Shown: piece after piece, positions 51,942 to 62,121 of the stretch
Numbering within the stretch: the stretch's first letter is position 1
How the letters are laid out: the number at the start of each line of letters is the position of its first letter
Origin: Duganella sp. Root336D2
Lineage (GTDB): Bacteria; Pseudomonadota; Gammaproteobacteria; Burkholderiales; Burkholderiaceae_D
Assembly: GCF_001425005.1 (NCBI RefSeq)
Contig: NZ_LMDB01000007.1
Location: 1-64,000 of the forward strand
Direction: 5' to 3'
Length of the DNA: 64,000 bases
Notes under the pieces: generated by a model
The model's database searches: none
What the model was told of the DNA's origin: nothing
Seen by the model: the letters and a program-made list of their open reading frames with translations, nothing else
Made by a program: the position numbers and the translations under genes

Positions 51942-52798
51942 GCCGATGCCTCCTGCGCTGCGGCGCCCGGGCCGGCCACGCCGGCCGGCACCTTGTAGCG
52001 GTTGTAGCTCCAGTAGTACTGGGCCGGGCAGCGCGCGATCAGCTTTTCCATTTCGGCGTTGATGGCGCGCGCCTGGGCTGCGGCATCGCCTTCCAGCGAG
52101 CCCTCGAACGGAACGAAGCGCACCACATAGCCTTTGCCGCCGGGCAGGCGCTCGGCGTAGACGATCAGGATCACCGCATCGCCCAGCTGCGCCATCTTGG
52201 CCGGCAGCGTCATGGTGTAGGCAGTGCGGCCGAAGAAGTCGGCCCATACGCCTTCGCCTTCCTGCGGCACCTGGTCGGGCAGCAGGCCGATCGGCTGGCC
52301 TTTTTTGAGGAACTTGGCCAGCATGCGCACGCCGCTCATATTGGCTGGCGCCAACAACAGGTTCTTGCGGGCACGGGCGCCTTCGATCAGCGGCTTCATC
52401 GCTTCCTTGCGCGGCGGGCGGTACATCACCATCAGCTCGGTGCGGTGGGCGATTTCCTGCGCAGTGATCTCAAAGCAGCCCAGGTGCGGGGTCAGGAACA
52501 CAATCCCCTTGCCGGCATCCAGGTACTGCTGCACCAGGTCCCAGTTTTCCACGGTGGCGCGGCCGCTCACGCGCTGCGGGTCGGCGCACCAGATGAAAGG
52601 CAGTTCGGCAATGGCCTTGCCGGCCTCGCCGACGGCGCTGCCGAGGTGGCCGGAAAAACCGGCCTGGGCCAGGTTGGCGCGCATGCGCCGCCGGTAAGAA
52701 GGGGAAAGCAGGTAGACCAGCCAGCCCAGACCTACGCCCAGGGCGTGCAGTACCGGCAAGGGAAAGATCGAGAAGAAGCGGAATATTCTTAACAGCAT
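51938..52798 (-). CDS. LpxL/HtrB-type lipid A acyltransferase, first of two
   Basis: This 286-residue protein starts with a membrane segment (IFRFFSIFPLPVLHALGVGLGWLVYLL) and has FLTPHLGCFEITAQEIA (H-x4-E, about residue 104), MVMYRPPRKEAM and GLLPDQVPQEGEGVWADFFG. It is the paralogue of the next gene; the two probably add different secondary acyl chains to lipid A. The run acyltransferase-acyltransferase-dapF is divergent from metK. Confidence 0.92.
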   Translation of the reverse strand: MLLRIFRFFSIFPLPVLHALGVGLGWLVYLLSPSYRRRMRANLAQAGFSGHLGSAVGEAGKAIAELPFIWCADPQRVSGRATVENWDLVQQYLDAGKGIVFLTPHLGCFEITAQEIAHRTELMVMYRPPRKEAMKPLIEGARARKNLLLAPANMSGVRMLAKFLKKGQPIGLLPDQVPQEGEGVWADFFGRTAYTMTLPAKMAQLGDAVILIVYAERLPGGKGYVVRFVPFEGSLEGDAAAQARAINAEMEKLIARCPAQYYWSYNRYKVPAGVAGPGAAAQEASA

Positions 52799-52927
52799 TT
52801 CTTAATTTACAAGAGCATTTTTACGTTGCTCTGCACAAAAATTTTTTAAGAAGCGTAAAATACCACGTTGCAGTAGCCGCTGAGTTAACAGACAACTTGC
52901 GAGGCGGGATACAAACTTCGCTAAAGC

Positions 52928-52953
52928 GTCGCAAGCTTTATTGGTTTTGCGAC
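52928..52953 (+). promoter_or_regulatory. Inverted repeat upstream of metK
   Basis: GTCGCAA (52928-52934) and TTGCGAC (52947-52953) form a 7-bp inverted repeat with a 12-nt spacer, 33 bp before the metK start. It could be an operator or part of the 5' leader. No SAM riboswitch was recognised in the 188-bp region before metK. Confidence 0.35.
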
Positions 52954-52986
52954 AATGTTATTTTGAACCAAAGCTAGGAGCTTGCG

Positions 52987-54150
52987 ATGTCCAACGATTT
53001 TCTGTTTACCTCCGAATCCGTTTCGGAAGGCCACCCGGACAAGGTAGCCGACCAGATTTCCGACGCGATTCTGGATGCCATCCTGACCCAGGACCCGCGC
53101 GCCCGCGTTGCCGCGGAAACGCTGTGCAATACCGGCCTGGTGGTGCTGGCAGGTGAAATCACCACCCACGCCAACGTGGATTATATTCAAGTAGCCCGCG
53201 ATACCATCAAGCGTATCGGCTACGACAACACCGAATACGGTATCGACTACAAGGGCTGCGCCGTGCTGGTTGCTTACGACAAGCAATCGCCGGATATCGC
53301 CCAGGGCGTCGACGAAGGTGCGGGTATCGACCTGGACCAGGGCGCCGGCGACCAGGGCCTGATGTTCGGCTACGCCTGCGACGAAACCCCGGAACTGATG
53401 CCGGCGCCGATCTACTACTCGCACCGCCTGGTCGAGCGCCAGTCGCAGCTGCGCAAGGACGGCCGCCTGCCATGGCTGCGTCCAGACGCGAAATCGCAGG
53501 TAACCCTGCGCTACGTCGGCGGCCGCCCGGTAGCGGTGGACACCGTCGTACTGTCGACCCAGCACGCGCCGGAAATGAGCCACTCGCAAATCCAGGAAGC
53601 CGTGATCGAAGAGATCATCAAGCCGGTGCTGCCGACCGAGTGGATCAAGGACACCAAGTTCCTGGTCAACCCGACCGGCCGTTTCGTCATCGGCGGCCCG
53701 CAGGGCGACTGCGGCCTGACCGGCCGCAAGATCATCGTCGACACCTACGGCGGCGCAGCCCCGCACGGCGGCGGCGCGTTCTCCGGCAAGGATCCATCGA
53801 AAGTCGACCGTTCCGCTGCCTACGCAGCCCGCTACGTGGCCAAGAACGTGGTGGCTGCCGGCCTGGCCCGCCAGTGCCAGGTGCAGGTATCGTACGCGAT
53901 CGGCGTGGCACGCCCGATCAACATCACCGTGTACACCGAAGGCACCGGCGTGATCTCCGACGAAAAGATCGCACAGCTGGTGCAGGAACACTTCGACCTG
54001 CGCCCGAAAGGCATCGTGCAGATGCTGGACCTGCTGCGCCCGATCTACACCAAGACCGCCGCCTACGGCCACTTCGGCCGCGAAGAGCCGGAGTTCAGCT
54101 GGGAGCGTACCGACAAGGCCGCGATCCTGCGCGCCGCTGCCGGCTTGTAA
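52987..54150 (+). CDS. metK: S-adenosylmethionine synthetase
   Basis: This 387-residue enzyme makes SAM from methionine and ATP. It starts [25 protein letters not shown] and has [16 protein letters not shown] (about residues 117-132), the P-loop-like [19 protein letters not shown] (about 258-276) and [18 protein letters not shown] near the end. A strong AGGAG site precedes the ATG. It is followed by a perfect 73-bp palindrome and the SAH riboswitch before ahcY. Confidence 0.98.
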   Translation: MSNDFLFTSESVSEGHPDKVADQISDAILDAILTQDPRARVAAETLCNTGLVVLAGEITTHANVDYIQVARDTIKRIGYDNTEYGIDYKGCAVLVAYDKQSPDIAQGVDEGAGIDLDQGAGDQGLMFGYACDETPELMPAPIYYSHRLVERQSQLRKDGRLPWLRPDAKSQVTLRYVGGRPVAVDTVVLSTQHAPEMSHSQIQEAVIEEIIKPVLPTEWIKDTKFLVNPTGRFVIGGPQGDCGLTGRKIIVDTYGGAAPHGGGAFSGKDPSKVDRSAAYAARYVAKNVVAAGLARQCQVQVSYAIGVARPINITVYTEGTGVISDEKIAQLVQEHFDLRPKGIVQMLDLLRPIYTKTAAYGHFGREEPEFSWERTDKAAILRAAAGL

Positions 54151-54155
54151 TTGAA

Positions 54156-54228
54156 AAGTCGGGGTCAGCTCCGGCAATCGGACATTTTGCTGCGCAAAAT
54201 GTCCGATTGCCGGAGCTGACCCCGACTT
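54156..54228. repeat. Perfect 73-bp palindrome between metK and ahcY
   Basis: A 35-bp left arm (54156-54190, starting AAGTCGGGGTCAGCTCCGGC) and its exact complement (54194-54228) flank a TGC loop. As RNA it would make a very stable hairpin. It begins 6 bp after the metK stop and ends 18 bp before the SAH riboswitch. The core GGGGTCAGCTCC looks like the repeated extragenic palindromes of these genomes; it might also end metK transcription, but a U-tract is weak (TTCTTTG). Confidence 0.88.
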
Positions 54229-54245
54229 CTTTGATACAATCCCCA

Positions 54246-54310
54246 TTCTCCGAGGAGCGCTGCGACCAGCAAGCCTGGCCAGGCTCGGAACATCAACACC
54301 GCGCTCACGT
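54246..54310 (+). promoter_or_regulatory. S-adenosylhomocysteine (SAH) riboswitch of ahcY
   Basis: The leader matches the SAH riboswitch: CCGAG (54250-54254) pairs with CTCGG (54284-54288); GAGCGC (54255-54260) can pair with GCGCTC (54301-54306) as the pseudoknot; the conserved GAGGAGCGCTGC and AGGCTCGG cores are present and CACGTT follows. In this class SAH binding turns on ahcY so that the cell clears this inhibitor of methyltransferases. The ahcY ribosome site AAGGAGG lies at 54331-54337. Confidence 0.92.
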
Positions 54311-54342
54311 TACTTTTTTCAACACACTGAAAGGAGGGCGTG

Positions 54343-55758
<1,416 letters not shown>

Positions 55759-55769
55759 GCAGTCCCTTG

Positions 55770-55795
55770 CCCTGCCGCCCGCGCGGGCGGCAGGG
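55770..55795 (+). terminator. Hairpin after ahcY
   Basis: CCCTGCCGCCCGC and GCGGGCGGCAGGG (55770-55795) form a perfect 26-bp palindrome 11 bp after the ahcY stop. There is no proper T-run, so read-through into the next genes is possible. Confidence 0.55.
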
Positions 55796-55820
55796 CCCAA
55801 GTTTGCCAAGGTTACTCATT

Positions 55821-56171
55821 ATGCGTTTGGTCCTCACCTGGATAATCAATGCCGCCGCCCTGTTCGCGGTGCCTTACCTCATGCATTCCGTCAGTGTCAC
55901 AAGCATTGGCGCCGCTTTGGTTGCTGCCCTCCTGCTTGGCCTGGTCAACACCCTGGTGCGCCCCGTATTGCTGCTGCTGACATTGCCGGTGACGGTGCTG
56001 TCGCTTGGCCTGTTCATCTTCATCATCAACGGCTTCATGTTCTGGCTGGTGGCGAAAATGGTGGACGGCTTCCACGTGGACAGCTTCTGGTCAGCCATAG
56101 GCGGCGCTCTGCTGTACAGCGTGATTTCCTGGGCCTTGTCTACCCTCCTGTTGAAAGACAATGATGGCTAA
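55821..56171 (+). CDS. Small integral membrane protein, phage-holin-like family
   Basis: This 116-residue protein has four hydrophobic helices (LVLTWIINAAALFAVPYLM, SIGAALVAALLLGLVNTLV, PVLLLLTLPVTVLSLGLFIF, and AIGGALLYSVISWALSTLLL). It belongs to the Mycp1/DUF360-like membrane family often labelled phage holin family protein, found between ahcY and metF in many beta-proteobacteria. Nothing points to lysis. It overlaps metF by 8 bp, so the two are co-translated. Function is unknown. Confidence 0.88.
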   Translation: MRLVLTWIINAAALFAVPYLMHSVSVTSIGAALVAALLLGLVNTLVRPVLLLLTLPVTVLSLGLFIFIINGFMFWLVAKMVDGFHVDSFWSAIGGALLYSVISWALSTLLLKDNDG

Positions 56172-57000
56172 CCATAATTTCAGTATCGAGTTCTTCCCGC
56201 CGAAAACGGCGGAAGGGACGGAAAAGCTGCGCCTCGTGCGCGCCAAACTGTCCGAGCTGCATCCCAAGTATTTTTCCGTGACCTTCGGCGCCGGCGGTTC
56301 GACCCAGCAGGGCACCCTGGACACGGTGCTCGAGATCATGGCGGCCGGCGAAGAGGCCGCGCCGCACCTGTCTTGCATCGGCGGCACGCGCGAATCGATC
56401 CGCACCATCCTGCAGCAGTACAAAGCGCACGGCATCAAGCGCCTGGTGGCGCTGCGCGGCGACCTGCCTTCCGGTTACGGCATGTCGGGCGAGTTCCGCT
56501 ACGCCAATGAGCTGGTCGAATTCGTGCGCGCTGAAACGGGCGACTGGTTCCATATCGAAGTGGCGGCCTATCCGGAGGTGCACCCGCAGGCACGCTCGCC
56601 GCAGGACGATATGCAGGCCTTCGTGCGCAAGGTCAATGCCGGCGCCGATGCCGCCATCACCCAGTACTTCTACAACGCCGACGCCTACTTCCATTTCGTC
56701 GACGCGGCGCAGAAGGCGGGCGTGAATGTGCCTGTCGTGGCCGGCATCATGCCGATCACGAATTACACGCAATTGATGCGCTTCTCGGATATGTGCGGTG
56801 CCGAGATTCCGCGCTGGGTGCGCTTGAAACTGGCATCGTTCGGCGACGATTCGGCCTCGATCAAGGCGTTTGGCCTGGACGTGGTATCGGACCTGTGCGA
56901 ACGCCTGCTGGCCGGCGGCGCGCCGGGCCTGCATTTCTATTCGATGAACCAGGCCGTCGCCACGACGGCCCTGTGGAGCCGCCTGGTCAGTCCTCAGTGA
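56164..57000 (+). CDS. metF: 5,10-methylenetetrahydrofolate reductase
   Basis: This 278-residue flavoprotein makes 5-methyl-THF for methionine synthesis. It starts HNFSIEFFPPKTAEGTEKL (catalytic Glu in EFFPPK), with FSVTFGAGGSTQQGTLD (about residues 38-54), LRGDLPSGYG (about 100) and ITQYFYNADAYFHFVD. The ATG at 56164 is chosen; another ATG is 3 bp upstream. It is in line with metK and ahcY as part of the methyl cycle and converges on the cyclo-ligase gene with a 14-bp overlap. Confidence 0.96.
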   Translation: MANHNFSIEFFPPKTAEGTEKLRLVRAKLSELHPKYFSVTFGAGGSTQQGTLDTVLEIMAAGEEAAPHLSCIGGTRESIRTILQQYKAHGIKRLVALRGDLPSGYGMSGEFRYANELVEFVRAETGDWFHIEVAAYPEVHPQARSPQDDMQAFVRKVNAGADAAITQYFYNADAYFHFVDAAQKAGVNVPVVAGIMPITNYTQLMRFSDMCGAEIPRWVRLKLASFGDDSASIKAFGLDVVSDLCERLLAGGAPGLHFYSMNQAVATTALWSRLVSPQ

Positions 57001-57571
57001 GGATGCGGTCGAGCGCCACATCGTGGCCATCGCTGCCGAAATCGGCAGCGAGGCAGCGATAGGCCACCCCCACGGTGGCCGGGCGCGGTTCGCGCGCCAG
57101 TGTGCGGTCATAGAAGCCGCCGCCATATCCCAGGCGGTAGCCCTGCGCGTTATAGCCCAGGCAGGGTATCAGTAAAGCCGGCGGGTATTCCTGCACCAGG
57201 CGCAGCGTGGCCGGCACGGCCACTCCCATCGCATCCTTCACCATCGGCTCGCCGATAGTCCATTTCGCGAACGCCAGCGGCGCATCCTTTTCCAGCACCA
57301 CCGGCAGCAGCAGTTCCACGCCCAGTTGCGCCAGTTCCACGTAACAGGCATGCAAGTCTGGCTCATCGCGCAGCGGCCAGTACACCCCTAGTGCACCGAT
57401 GCCGGATTCGCGCCACCACTGGACCACTTTCGCACCAATTTCCTTGTCCCACTGCGCCCGCGTTTCCGCTGCCAGCGTGCGGCGCGCCGCCAGCATCATC
57501 TGGCGCAGTTCCGCCTTGCCGGATGCTGGCTGGCCGTCGCCGTTGCATGGTATCCTAGTTGGGCTGGTCAT
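56987..57571 (-). CDS. 5-formyltetrahydrofolate cyclo-ligase
   Basis: This 194-residue enzyme turns 5-formyl-THF into 5,10-methenyl-THF with ATP. The KAELRQMMLAARRTL start, WPLRDEPDL, LLIPCLGYNAQGYRLGYGGGFYDRTLA (in part, about residues 138-160) and GVAYRC are typical. The ATG at 57571 is only 3 bp from the divergent transglycosylase gene, so promoters must overlap the coding regions. It complements metF in folate one-carbon metabolism. Confidence 0.93.
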   Translation of the reverse strand: MTSPTRIPCNGDGQPASGKAELRQMMLAARRTLAAETRAQWDKEIGAKVVQWWRESGIGALGVYWPLRDEPDLHACYVELAQLGVELLLPVVLEKDAPLAFAKWTIGEPMVKDAMGVAVPATLRLVQEYPPALLIPCLGYNAQGYRLGYGGGFYDRTLAREPRPATVGVAYRCLAADFGSDGHDVALDRILTED

Positions 57572-57574
57572 ATC

Positions 57575-59575
57575 GTGAATTACCTTGAGAGTCGTACATT
57601 GATTTCCACCTCGAAACGGATAGCCGGCGCACTGATGGTTGCAGCATGCGCCGCCGCGCCGCTGGCCTTGGCGCAGGATAACGCAAGCGACAGCCGCAAG
57701 GAAGATGATGCCTTCCTCCTGCTGCGCGATTCGGTACGGCGCGACGACGCCGCCAAGGCCGAGTTTTACGCCTCCCGCCTGGCCGACTACTCGATTCCTT
57801 CCTACGTCGAATACTACCGCCTGAAAGCCCGCTTCAAGGAAGCCACCGATCCCGAAGTGCGCGCCTTCCTGGGCAAATACCAGGGCAGCGCCATCGCCGA
57901 CCGCATGCGCAACGACTGGCTGCTGGAGCTGGGCCGCAAGCGCGAGTGGGCTACCTTCGACGAACAGTTTCCGCAGTTCGTGCTGCAGGACGATACCCAG
58001 GTCAAGTGCTACAACCTGTTGTCGCGTCTTTCCAAGGGCCAGAACGTCGCCGCCGATGCGCGCGCGCTGCTGGTCTATCCGCCGTACTACGGCGATGGCT
58101 GCGGCGCCCTGATCGCAGCGCTGGCGCAAACCGGCCAGTTCACCGAAGAGGACTTGTGGACGCAGGTGCGCCTGGCCGGCGAAACCAACTCCACCGGCCC
58201 GGCCAAGCGCATCGTGATGCTGCTGAATGGCTCGGACAAGAAAATGGCCCAGGCGGTGGACTTGCCGACGCTGGCGCTGGCCAAAGGCGCCGGCAGCACG
58301 CGCGCCGACCACGAGACCTTCCTGGTGGCGGTGGGCCGCGGCGCCCGCACCAGCATGAACCTGGCCCGGATGGCGCTGGAAAAGAATTCGCCGCAGCTGA
58401 CGCCGCAGGAACGTGCCATCGGCTGGGCCAACCTGGCCCTGGTCTCGTCCTACTCATTCTCGCCTGACACGGCGGGCTACTGGGCCAGGTCGGCCGGTGC
58501 GCCACTGTCCAGCGACCAGGTGCAGTGGAAGACCCGCATCGCCCTGCGTGAGCGCGACTGGAAAACGGTGCGGGCCACCATCGCCGCCATGCCGCCGTCA
58601 TTGCGCAAGGACCCGGCCTGGATCTACTGGAACGCGCGGGCCATCGCCGCCGAAGCGGGCAGCAACACGCCGGAAGTGCTGGCGGCCTACCGCAGCATTG
58701 CCGACCAGTCCAGCTATTACGGCATCCTGGCCGGCGAAGAACTGGGCCAGCTGGTCACCATTCCCGCCCCCGGCGCGGCGCCGACGCCAGCAGAAATGGC
58801 AGCGATCTCCACCAATCCTGGGCTGCAGCGCGCGCTGAAGTTTTTCGAAATGCGCCTGCGCTTTGAAGGCACGCGCGAATGGAACTGGGAAACGCGCAGC
58901 CTGAACGAGCGCCAGCTGATCGCCGCCGCCGAATTCGCGCGCGAGAAGCACGTGCTGGACCGCATGGTGTACACCTCCGAGAAAACGCGGGTGCAGGCCG
59001 ACTACACGCACCGCTACCCGGTGCCGCATGACGACATCATGCAGCCGACCACCAATACCCTGGGCCTGGACCGCGCCTGGGTGTATGGCCTGATCCGCCA
59101 GGAATCGCGCTTCGTGATGGATGCGCAGTCCTCGGCCGGCGCCTCGGGCCTGATGCAGGTGATGCCTTCCACCGGCCGCTGGGTGGCGCGCAAGATCGGC
59201 CTGACCGACTTCGTGCAGGGCATGCTGACCGACGTCAAGACCAACATCCTGCTGGGCGCGAACTACATGAACATGGTGCTGGGCAGCATGGACGGCTCGC
59301 AGGTGCTGGCCACCGCCGCCTACAACGCCGGCCCTGGCCGCCTGCGTTCCTGGCGCACGCAGTTGACCAAGCCGATGGACAGCACCATCTTCATCGAATC
59401 GATTCCGTTCGTGGAAACGCGCGGCTACGTGAAAAACGTGATGGTCAACGCCACTTATTATGCCGCGCTGTTTGAAGGCCGGCCGCAATCGCTGAAGGCG
59501 CGCCTGGGCGGCACCGTCTCGCCAAAGGGCTACAGCGAACAGGAACAACAGGAAGCCGCCTACGGCGGCCGTTAA
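57575..59575 (+). CDS. Soluble lytic transglycosylase (Slt70-like)
   Basis: This 666-residue periplasmic murein lyase has a signal peptide (about residues 10-33, PLALA|Q), a long alpha-superhelical U-domain (about 35-470) and a C-terminal SLT domain with the catalytic Glu in GLIRQESRFVMDAQSSAGASG (about 509), LMQVMPSTGRWVA and ATAAYNAGPGRLRSW. The GTG at 57575 or a TTG at 57599 may be the real start. It is divergent from the cyclo-ligase gene with almost no intergenic DNA. Confidence 0.94.
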   Translation: MNYLESRTLISTSKRIAGALMVAACAAAPLALAQDNASDSRKEDDAFLLLRDSVRRDDAAKAEFYASRLADYSIPSYVEYYRLKARFKEATDPEVRAFLGKYQGSAIADRMRNDWLLELGRKREWATFDEQFPQFVLQDDTQVKCYNLLSRLSKGQNVAADARALLVYPPYYGDGCGALIAALAQTGQFTEEDLWTQVRLAGETNSTGPAKRIVMLLNGSDKKMAQAVDLPTLALAKGAGSTRADHETFLVAVGRGARTSMNLARMALEKNSPQLTPQERAIGWANLALVSSYSFSPDTAGYWARSAGAPLSSDQVQWKTRIALRERDWKTVRATIAAMPPSLRKDPAWIYWNARAIAAEAGSNTPEVLAAYRSIADQSSYYGILAGEELGQLVTIPAPGAAPTPAEMAAISTNPGLQRALKFFEMRLRFEGTREWNWETRSLNERQLIAAAEFAREKHVLDRMVYTSEKTRVQADYTHRYPVPHDDIMQPTTNTLGLDRAWVYGLIRQESRFVMDAQSSAGASGLMQVMPSTGRWVARKIGLTDFVQGMLTDVKTNILLGANYMNMVLGSMDGSQVLATAAYNAGPGRLRSWRTQLTKPMDSTIFIESIPFVETRGYVKNVMVNATYYAALFEGRPQSLKARLGGTVSPKGYSEQEQQEAAYGGR

Positions 59576-59602
59576 TTTGCCCACTGGGAGATCAGAGGAA
59601 AC

Positions 59603-60322
59603 ATGCACACCACAGAACTCGACCCGAAACTTGCCGAAACCCTGGCCGCAGCGCGTGAACCGGGACTGACCCTGATTATCGGCAACAAGAACTATTCCTC
59701 GTGGTCGATGCGCCCGTGGGTTGCGATGAAAGCCTTCAACATCCCGTTCACCGAAGTGCGCGTGCTGCTCGACCAGCCCGACACCTCGAACAACATCGCC
59801 AAGTACAGCGCAAGTGGCCGGGTACCGGTGCTGCTGGCCGGCGACATGGCGATCTGGGACAGCCTGGCCATCTGCGAATACCTGGCCGAGCAATTCCCCG
59901 ACAAGCCTTTGTGGCCGCGCGACGTGGCAGCGCGTGCGCTGGCGCGCTCGGTCTGCGCCGAGATGCACAGCTCTTTCGGCAGCCTGCGCACCACGATGTC
60001 GATGAACATCAAGGGCAGCTACCCGGGCAAGGGCCGCACGCCGGCGACCCAGGCCGATATCGGCCGCATCAGCGAAATGTGGGAAGAGTGCCTGAGCCGC
60101 TTCGGCCACAACGAATACCTGTTCGGCGAGTTCTCGATAGCCGACGCCTTCTTCGCGCCGGTGGTGTGCCGCTTCAAGACCTACGGCGTGGTGCTGCCGC
60201 CGGCGTTGTCGGCCTACTGCGAGCGCATGCGCAGCCATCCGGCGGTCGACGCCTGGATTGCAGGCGCGCTCGCTGAAACCGAAGCCGCGCCACTGCACGA
60301 CGCGGAGATGCCGGACGATTGA
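59603..60322 (+). CDS. Glutathione S-transferase family protein
   Basis: This 239-residue protein has the thioredoxin-like N-terminal domain with the start IIGNKNYSSWSMRPWVAM (about residues 22-39) and SGRVPVLLAGDMAIWDSLAICEYLAE, then a helical C-terminal domain. It conjugates or reduces substrates with glutathione; the Ser/Tyr near SSWS is the likely catalytic position. A GGGAG site precedes the ATG. It overlaps or abuts cca. Confidence 0.93.
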   Translation: MHTTELDPKLAETLAAAREPGLTLIIGNKNYSSWSMRPWVAMKAFNIPFTEVRVLLDQPDTSNNIAKYSASGRVPVLLAGDMAIWDSLAICEYLAEQFPDKPLWPRDVAARALARSVCAEMHSSFGSLRTTMSMNIKGSYPGKGRTPATQADIGRISEMWEECLSRFGHNEYLFGEFSIADAFFAPVVCRFKTYGVVLPPALSAYCERMRSHPAVDAWIAGALAETEAAPLHDAEMPDD

Positions 60323-60327
60323 TGGTG

Positions 60328-61443
60328 ATGAAGACTTACGTGGTCGGCGGCGCGGTGCGCGATGAATTGCTTGGTTTGCCCGTCAAGGACCATGACCATG
60401 TGGTGGTAGGCGCCACGCCGGAAGAAATGGTAAAGGCCGGCTTCCGGCCGGTCGGCAAGGATTTCCCGGTATTCCTGCACCCGCAAACGCAGGAAGAATA
60501 TGCGCTGGCGCGCACCGAGCGCAAAACGGCGCCCGGCTACAAGGGTTTCGTGTTCCACACTTCCAGCGACGTGACGCTGGAAGAAGACCTGGTGCGGCGC
60601 GACCTGACCATCAACGCCATTGCGCGCGGCGACGACGGCGTGCTGGTCGATCCCTACAACGGCCGGCAGGACATCAAGGACCGCATTTTCCGCCACGTGT
60701 CGGACGCATTCGCAGAAGACCCGGTGCGCATCCTGCGCCTGGCGCGTTTCGCCTCGCGCTATCCGGATTTCCGCGTAGCGCCGAAAACCAATGCGCTGAT
60801 GCAGCGCATGGTGGAGGAGGGCGAGGTCGATGCGCTGGTGCCCGAACGGGTATGGCAGGAAATCGCACGCGGCCTGATGGAGCAGAAGCCTTCGCGCATG
60901 CTGGAAGCGCTGCGCGACTGCGGCGCACTGTCGCACATCATCCCCGAGATCGGCGACGGCTTCGCCGTGGCGCCGGTGGTCGACCGCGCCGCCGAGGCGG
61001 ATGTCGAGTTGCCAGTGCGCTTTGCCGCGCTGACGCTTGCGCTCGAAGTGCCGCAGGTCGAGCAGGCCGGCAAGCGCCTGAAAGTGCCGACCGAATGCCG
61101 CGACCTGGCAGTCATGGCCGCGCGCGAGCGCGGCAGCGTGGAAAACGCGCAGGAGCTGGACCCCGCCGCCCTGGTCAGCCTGTTCGAGCGCTGCGACGGT
61201 TTCCGCAAACCGGCGCGTTTCGCGCAGATGGTGGCCGCTGTGGAATGCGCCGGCCGCGCCCCGCCTGCCCGGCGCGAACTGCTGGCCAAGGCACTCGACG
61301 CAGCGCGCGCGGTCAACGCCGGCGAGATCGCCCAGCGCTCGGCGGCTGCGCCGCAGGAGATTCCCGGGCTGGTGCGCGCGGCCCGCGTGCAAGCGGTGAG
61401 CGAGACGTTCGGCGCCCAGGAGTGGCTCGATGACCAGCCTTAA
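60328..61443 (+). CDS. cca: CCA-adding tRNA nucleotidyltransferase, short form
   Basis: This 371-residue enzyme adds or repairs the CCA end of tRNA. It begins MKTYVVGGAVRDELLGLPVKDHDHVVVG (in two parts), with RTERKTAPGYKGF, EEDLVRRDLTINAIA and FRHVSDAFAEDPVRILRLARFASR. E. coli-type enzymes carry a C-terminal HD phosphohydrolase domain; here the expected HD pair is not seen (FAALTLALEVPQVEQAGKRL), so that activity is probably lost. The ATG at 60328 follows the family start; ATG 60322 overlapping the GST stop is an alternative. It overlaps the GNAT gene by 14 bp. Confidence 0.93.
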   Translation: MKTYVVGGAVRDELLGLPVKDHDHVVVGATPEEMVKAGFRPVGKDFPVFLHPQTQEEYALARTERKTAPGYKGFVFHTSSDVTLEEDLVRRDLTINAIARGDDGVLVDPYNGRQDIKDRIFRHVSDAFAEDPVRILRLARFASRYPDFRVAPKTNALMQRMVEEGEVDALVPERVWQEIARGLMEQKPSRMLEALRDCGALSHIIPEIGDGFAVAPVVDRAAEADVELPVRFAALTLALEVPQVEQAGKRLKVPTECRDLAVMAARERGSVENAQELDPAALVSLFERCDGFRKPARFAQMVAAVECAGRAPPARRELLAKALDAARAVNAGEIAQRSAAAPQEIPGLVRAARVQAVSETFGAQEWLDDQP

Positions 61444-62110
61444 CTTTTTCCGCAATCCCCTGCGCGGCCTGTTCGGCGGCAAGGACCGGCCGACGGTGCC
61501 GGTCAAGGAGTTGCGCGAGCGCGACCGCCGCCGCATGCTCAAGCATTTCCTGGCGCTGGAGCGCCACGACCGGCTGCTGCGTTTCGGCACGCCGGTCAAC
61601 GACGAACAGATCATGCGCTACGTGGGCAGCATCGATTTCGACCGCGACCTGATATTCGGGGTGTACAACCGCGTTTTCCAGCTGGTGGCGGTAGGCCACC
61701 TGGCCTTCGCCGACCGCGATGCCGACAAGCACAAGGCCACCGAGAAGGACCAGGTGGCGGAGTTTGGGGTGTCGGTCTCGAAGTCGGCGCGCGGCCTTGG
61801 CATCGGCTCCAGGCTGTTCGAACGCGCCAACATCGCCTGCCGCAACAACGATGTCGACACCCTGTACATGCATTGCCTGTCGTCCAACGCGACGATGATC
61901 CATATCGCCAAAAAGGCCGGCATGGAAATCCACCGCGACTACGGCGAGGCCGATGCCTATCTCAAGCTCGGCCCGGCCGACCCGGCCAGCGTGCTGCAGG
62001 AAGCGATGGAAGAACAGCTCGCGTCATTCGATTACGCTTTGAAAGCCAACGTCCGCGCTGCCGCAAAACTGTTCGACAAGATCCCTGGGGTAAAATCGGA
62101 CGAAAAGTAG
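61430..62110 (+). CDS. GNAT family N-acetyltransferase
   Basis: This 226-residue protein has a GNAT fold with the acetyl-CoA loop SKSARGLGIGSRLFERANIA (about residues 119-138) and LSSNATMIHIAKKAGMEIHRD. An N-terminal segment (LRERDRRRMLKHFLALERHDRLLRFG) and VGHLAFADRDAD come before. The substrate is unknown. It overlaps cca by 14 bp and is followed by the binding protein 11 bp later. Confidence 0.9.
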   Translation: MTSLNFFRNPLRGLFGGKDRPTVPVKELRERDRRRMLKHFLALERHDRLLRFGTPVNDEQIMRYVGSIDFDRDLIFGVYNRVFQLVAVGHLAFADRDADKHKATEKDQVAEFGVSVSKSARGLGIGSRLFERANIACRNNDVDTLYMHCLSSNATMIHIAKKAGMEIHRDYGEADAYLKLGPADPASVLQEAMEEQLASFDYALKANVRAAAKLFDKIPGVKSDEK

Positions 62111-62121
62111 AGGAGGCTTCC

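Noticed and set aside
52801..52986. Possible SAM riboswitch before metK
   Set aside because: I found only a 7-bp inverted repeat and a ribosome site, not the conserved cores of known SAM classes.
55821..56171. Phage holin as sign of a prophage
   Set aside because: The label is a family name only; the gene sits between ahcY and metF and no phage gene is near.
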